Shown piece after piece: positions 4,887 to 5,088 of a stretch of DNA of 5,088 bases. Source of the DNA: WHSM01 sp050701635 (lineage in GTDB: Bacteria; Actinomycetota; Actinomycetes; Mycobacteriales; Micromonosporaceae); the NCBI GenBank assembly GCA_050701635.1, contig JBOGDF010000380.1, positions 1 to 5,088 on the forward strand. Direction: 5' to 3'. Positions within the stretch are counted from its first letter, which is position 1, and every line of letters begins with the position of its first letter. A program made the translations under genes and the position numbers. Under the pieces are notes generated by a model. It was not told the DNA's origin. It made no database searches and saw nothing but the letters and a program-made list of their open reading frames with translations.

Positions 4887-4892
4887 CACTCC

Positions 4893-5088
4893 GTGAAGCA
4901 CATCGACTACTTCGACAACTTCCTGAAGAACACGGTGAACCTCAGCCAGTTCAACCTCGACACCCTCGAAGGTCGCGTCGAGTCGATCTACGGCGCGCTC
5001 AAGGCCGACCCGGACCTCGGCCCCCGCATCGTCAAGAAGATCCCCCAGGGCTCGTGGGCGCAGAGGACGATCATTAGCCCCCAGAACG
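4893..5088 (+). CDS. SMODS/CD-NTase nucleotidyltransferase, N-terminal part (3' end outside window); probable CBASS cyclase
   Basis: A GTG start with a GGAGG site 6 bp upstream opens a frame that runs off the window after 65 codons. The translation begins VKHIDYFDNFLKNTVNLSQF, continues with a helix (LEGRVESIYGALKADPDLG), then KIPQGSWAQRTIISPQN. This is the pattern of SMODS-type CD-NTases: the helical lead-in VNL...LD.LE.RV..IY.AL and the GS motif (G53, S54) that holds the nucleotide phosphates, followed by RTII.P. The catalytic Asp pair should follow within the next 15-20 residues, outside the window. Such enzymes make cyclic oligonucleotides on phage infection, which switch on an effector that kills or halts the cell. 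Clade, product and effector cannot be read here. Divergent from the HTH/ImmA pair, it fits a CBASS operon with CapH/CapP-type control. Confidence 0.82.
   Translation, partial: MKHIDYFDNFLKNTVNLSQFNLDTLEGRVESIYGALKADPDLGPRIVKKIPQGSWAQRTIISPQN

Larger units (their letters stand above)
4735..4892. promoter_or_regulatory. divergent control region between HTH operon and CD-NTase gene
   Basis: This 158-bp spacer is visibly richer in A/T than its surroundings between about 4755 and 4850. It holds two related operator-like sites, a possible minus-strand -10 (TAGAAA, 4772-4767) for the HTH gene, and for the plus strand only loose -10 candidates such as TATGCA (4843-4848) with no good -35. Both start codons have a ribosome binding site, so these are not leaderless genes, unlike the chromosomal genes to the left. 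Confidence 0.55.

Noticed and set aside
4175..5077. Plus-strand frame (300 codons) across the HTH gene and into the CD-NTase
   Set aside because: It overlaps two real genes in the wrong frame and strand, crosses the operator region, and lacks the CD-NTase motifs, which are in the frame starting at 4893.

Overview
The window is high-GC DNA with strong G/C bias at third codon positions, GTG as well as ATG starts, and several genes with a TAnnnT -10 box 6-7 nt before the start codon (a leaderless layout). This points to an actinobacterium. The chromosomal gene set (an AlaX-type editing protein, a GatB/YqeY protein divergent from a YkuE-like phosphoesterase, then tRNA-Pro) reminds me of Micromonosporaceae, but the genus is inference.

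Left part (1-3525), housekeeping chromosome. It opens with the 3' end of an alpha/beta-hydrolase gene. A gene-poor stretch (387-899) follows. It holds a perfect 13-bp terminator hairpin, a possible minus-strand small transcript with a 21-codon ORF, and a large inverted repeat just upstream of the next gene. An alanyl-tRNA editing protein (900-1640) ends exactly at a 213-bp non-coding MITE-like element (1640-1852) flanked by TA. The insertion hit the stop codon and rebuilt it. A perfect 56-bp palindrome (1891-1946) then separates this gene from the convergent GatB/YqeY gene. That gene and a membrane-anchored metallophosphoesterase diverge from a 24-bp gap carrying two overlapping, mirror-placed -10 boxes. 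A complete tRNA-Pro(CGG) gene with encoded CCA and a strong terminator close this part.

Right part (3526-5088), accessory region beside the tRNA gene. About 230 bp without a convincing gene leads to two overlapping minus-strand genes: an XRE-family HTH regulator and an ImmA/IrrE-type zinc metallopeptidase. Divergent from them, across a 158-bp AT-richer spacer with two related operator-like sites, starts a plus-strand gene. Its first 65 codons look like the N-terminus of a SMODS/CD-NTase cyclase, including the GSW..RT nucleotide-binding motif. The window cuts this gene.

Best overall reading: the right part is the regulatory and cyclase end of a CBASS anti-phage system. The HTH plus ImmA pair corresponds in arrangement to the described CapH (repressor) and CapP (DNA-damage-responsive peptidase) control module. 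The expected logic is that the HTH protein binds the spacer and represses, the peptidase destroys it on a damage signal, and cyclase and effector genes are then made. The effectors lie beyond the window.
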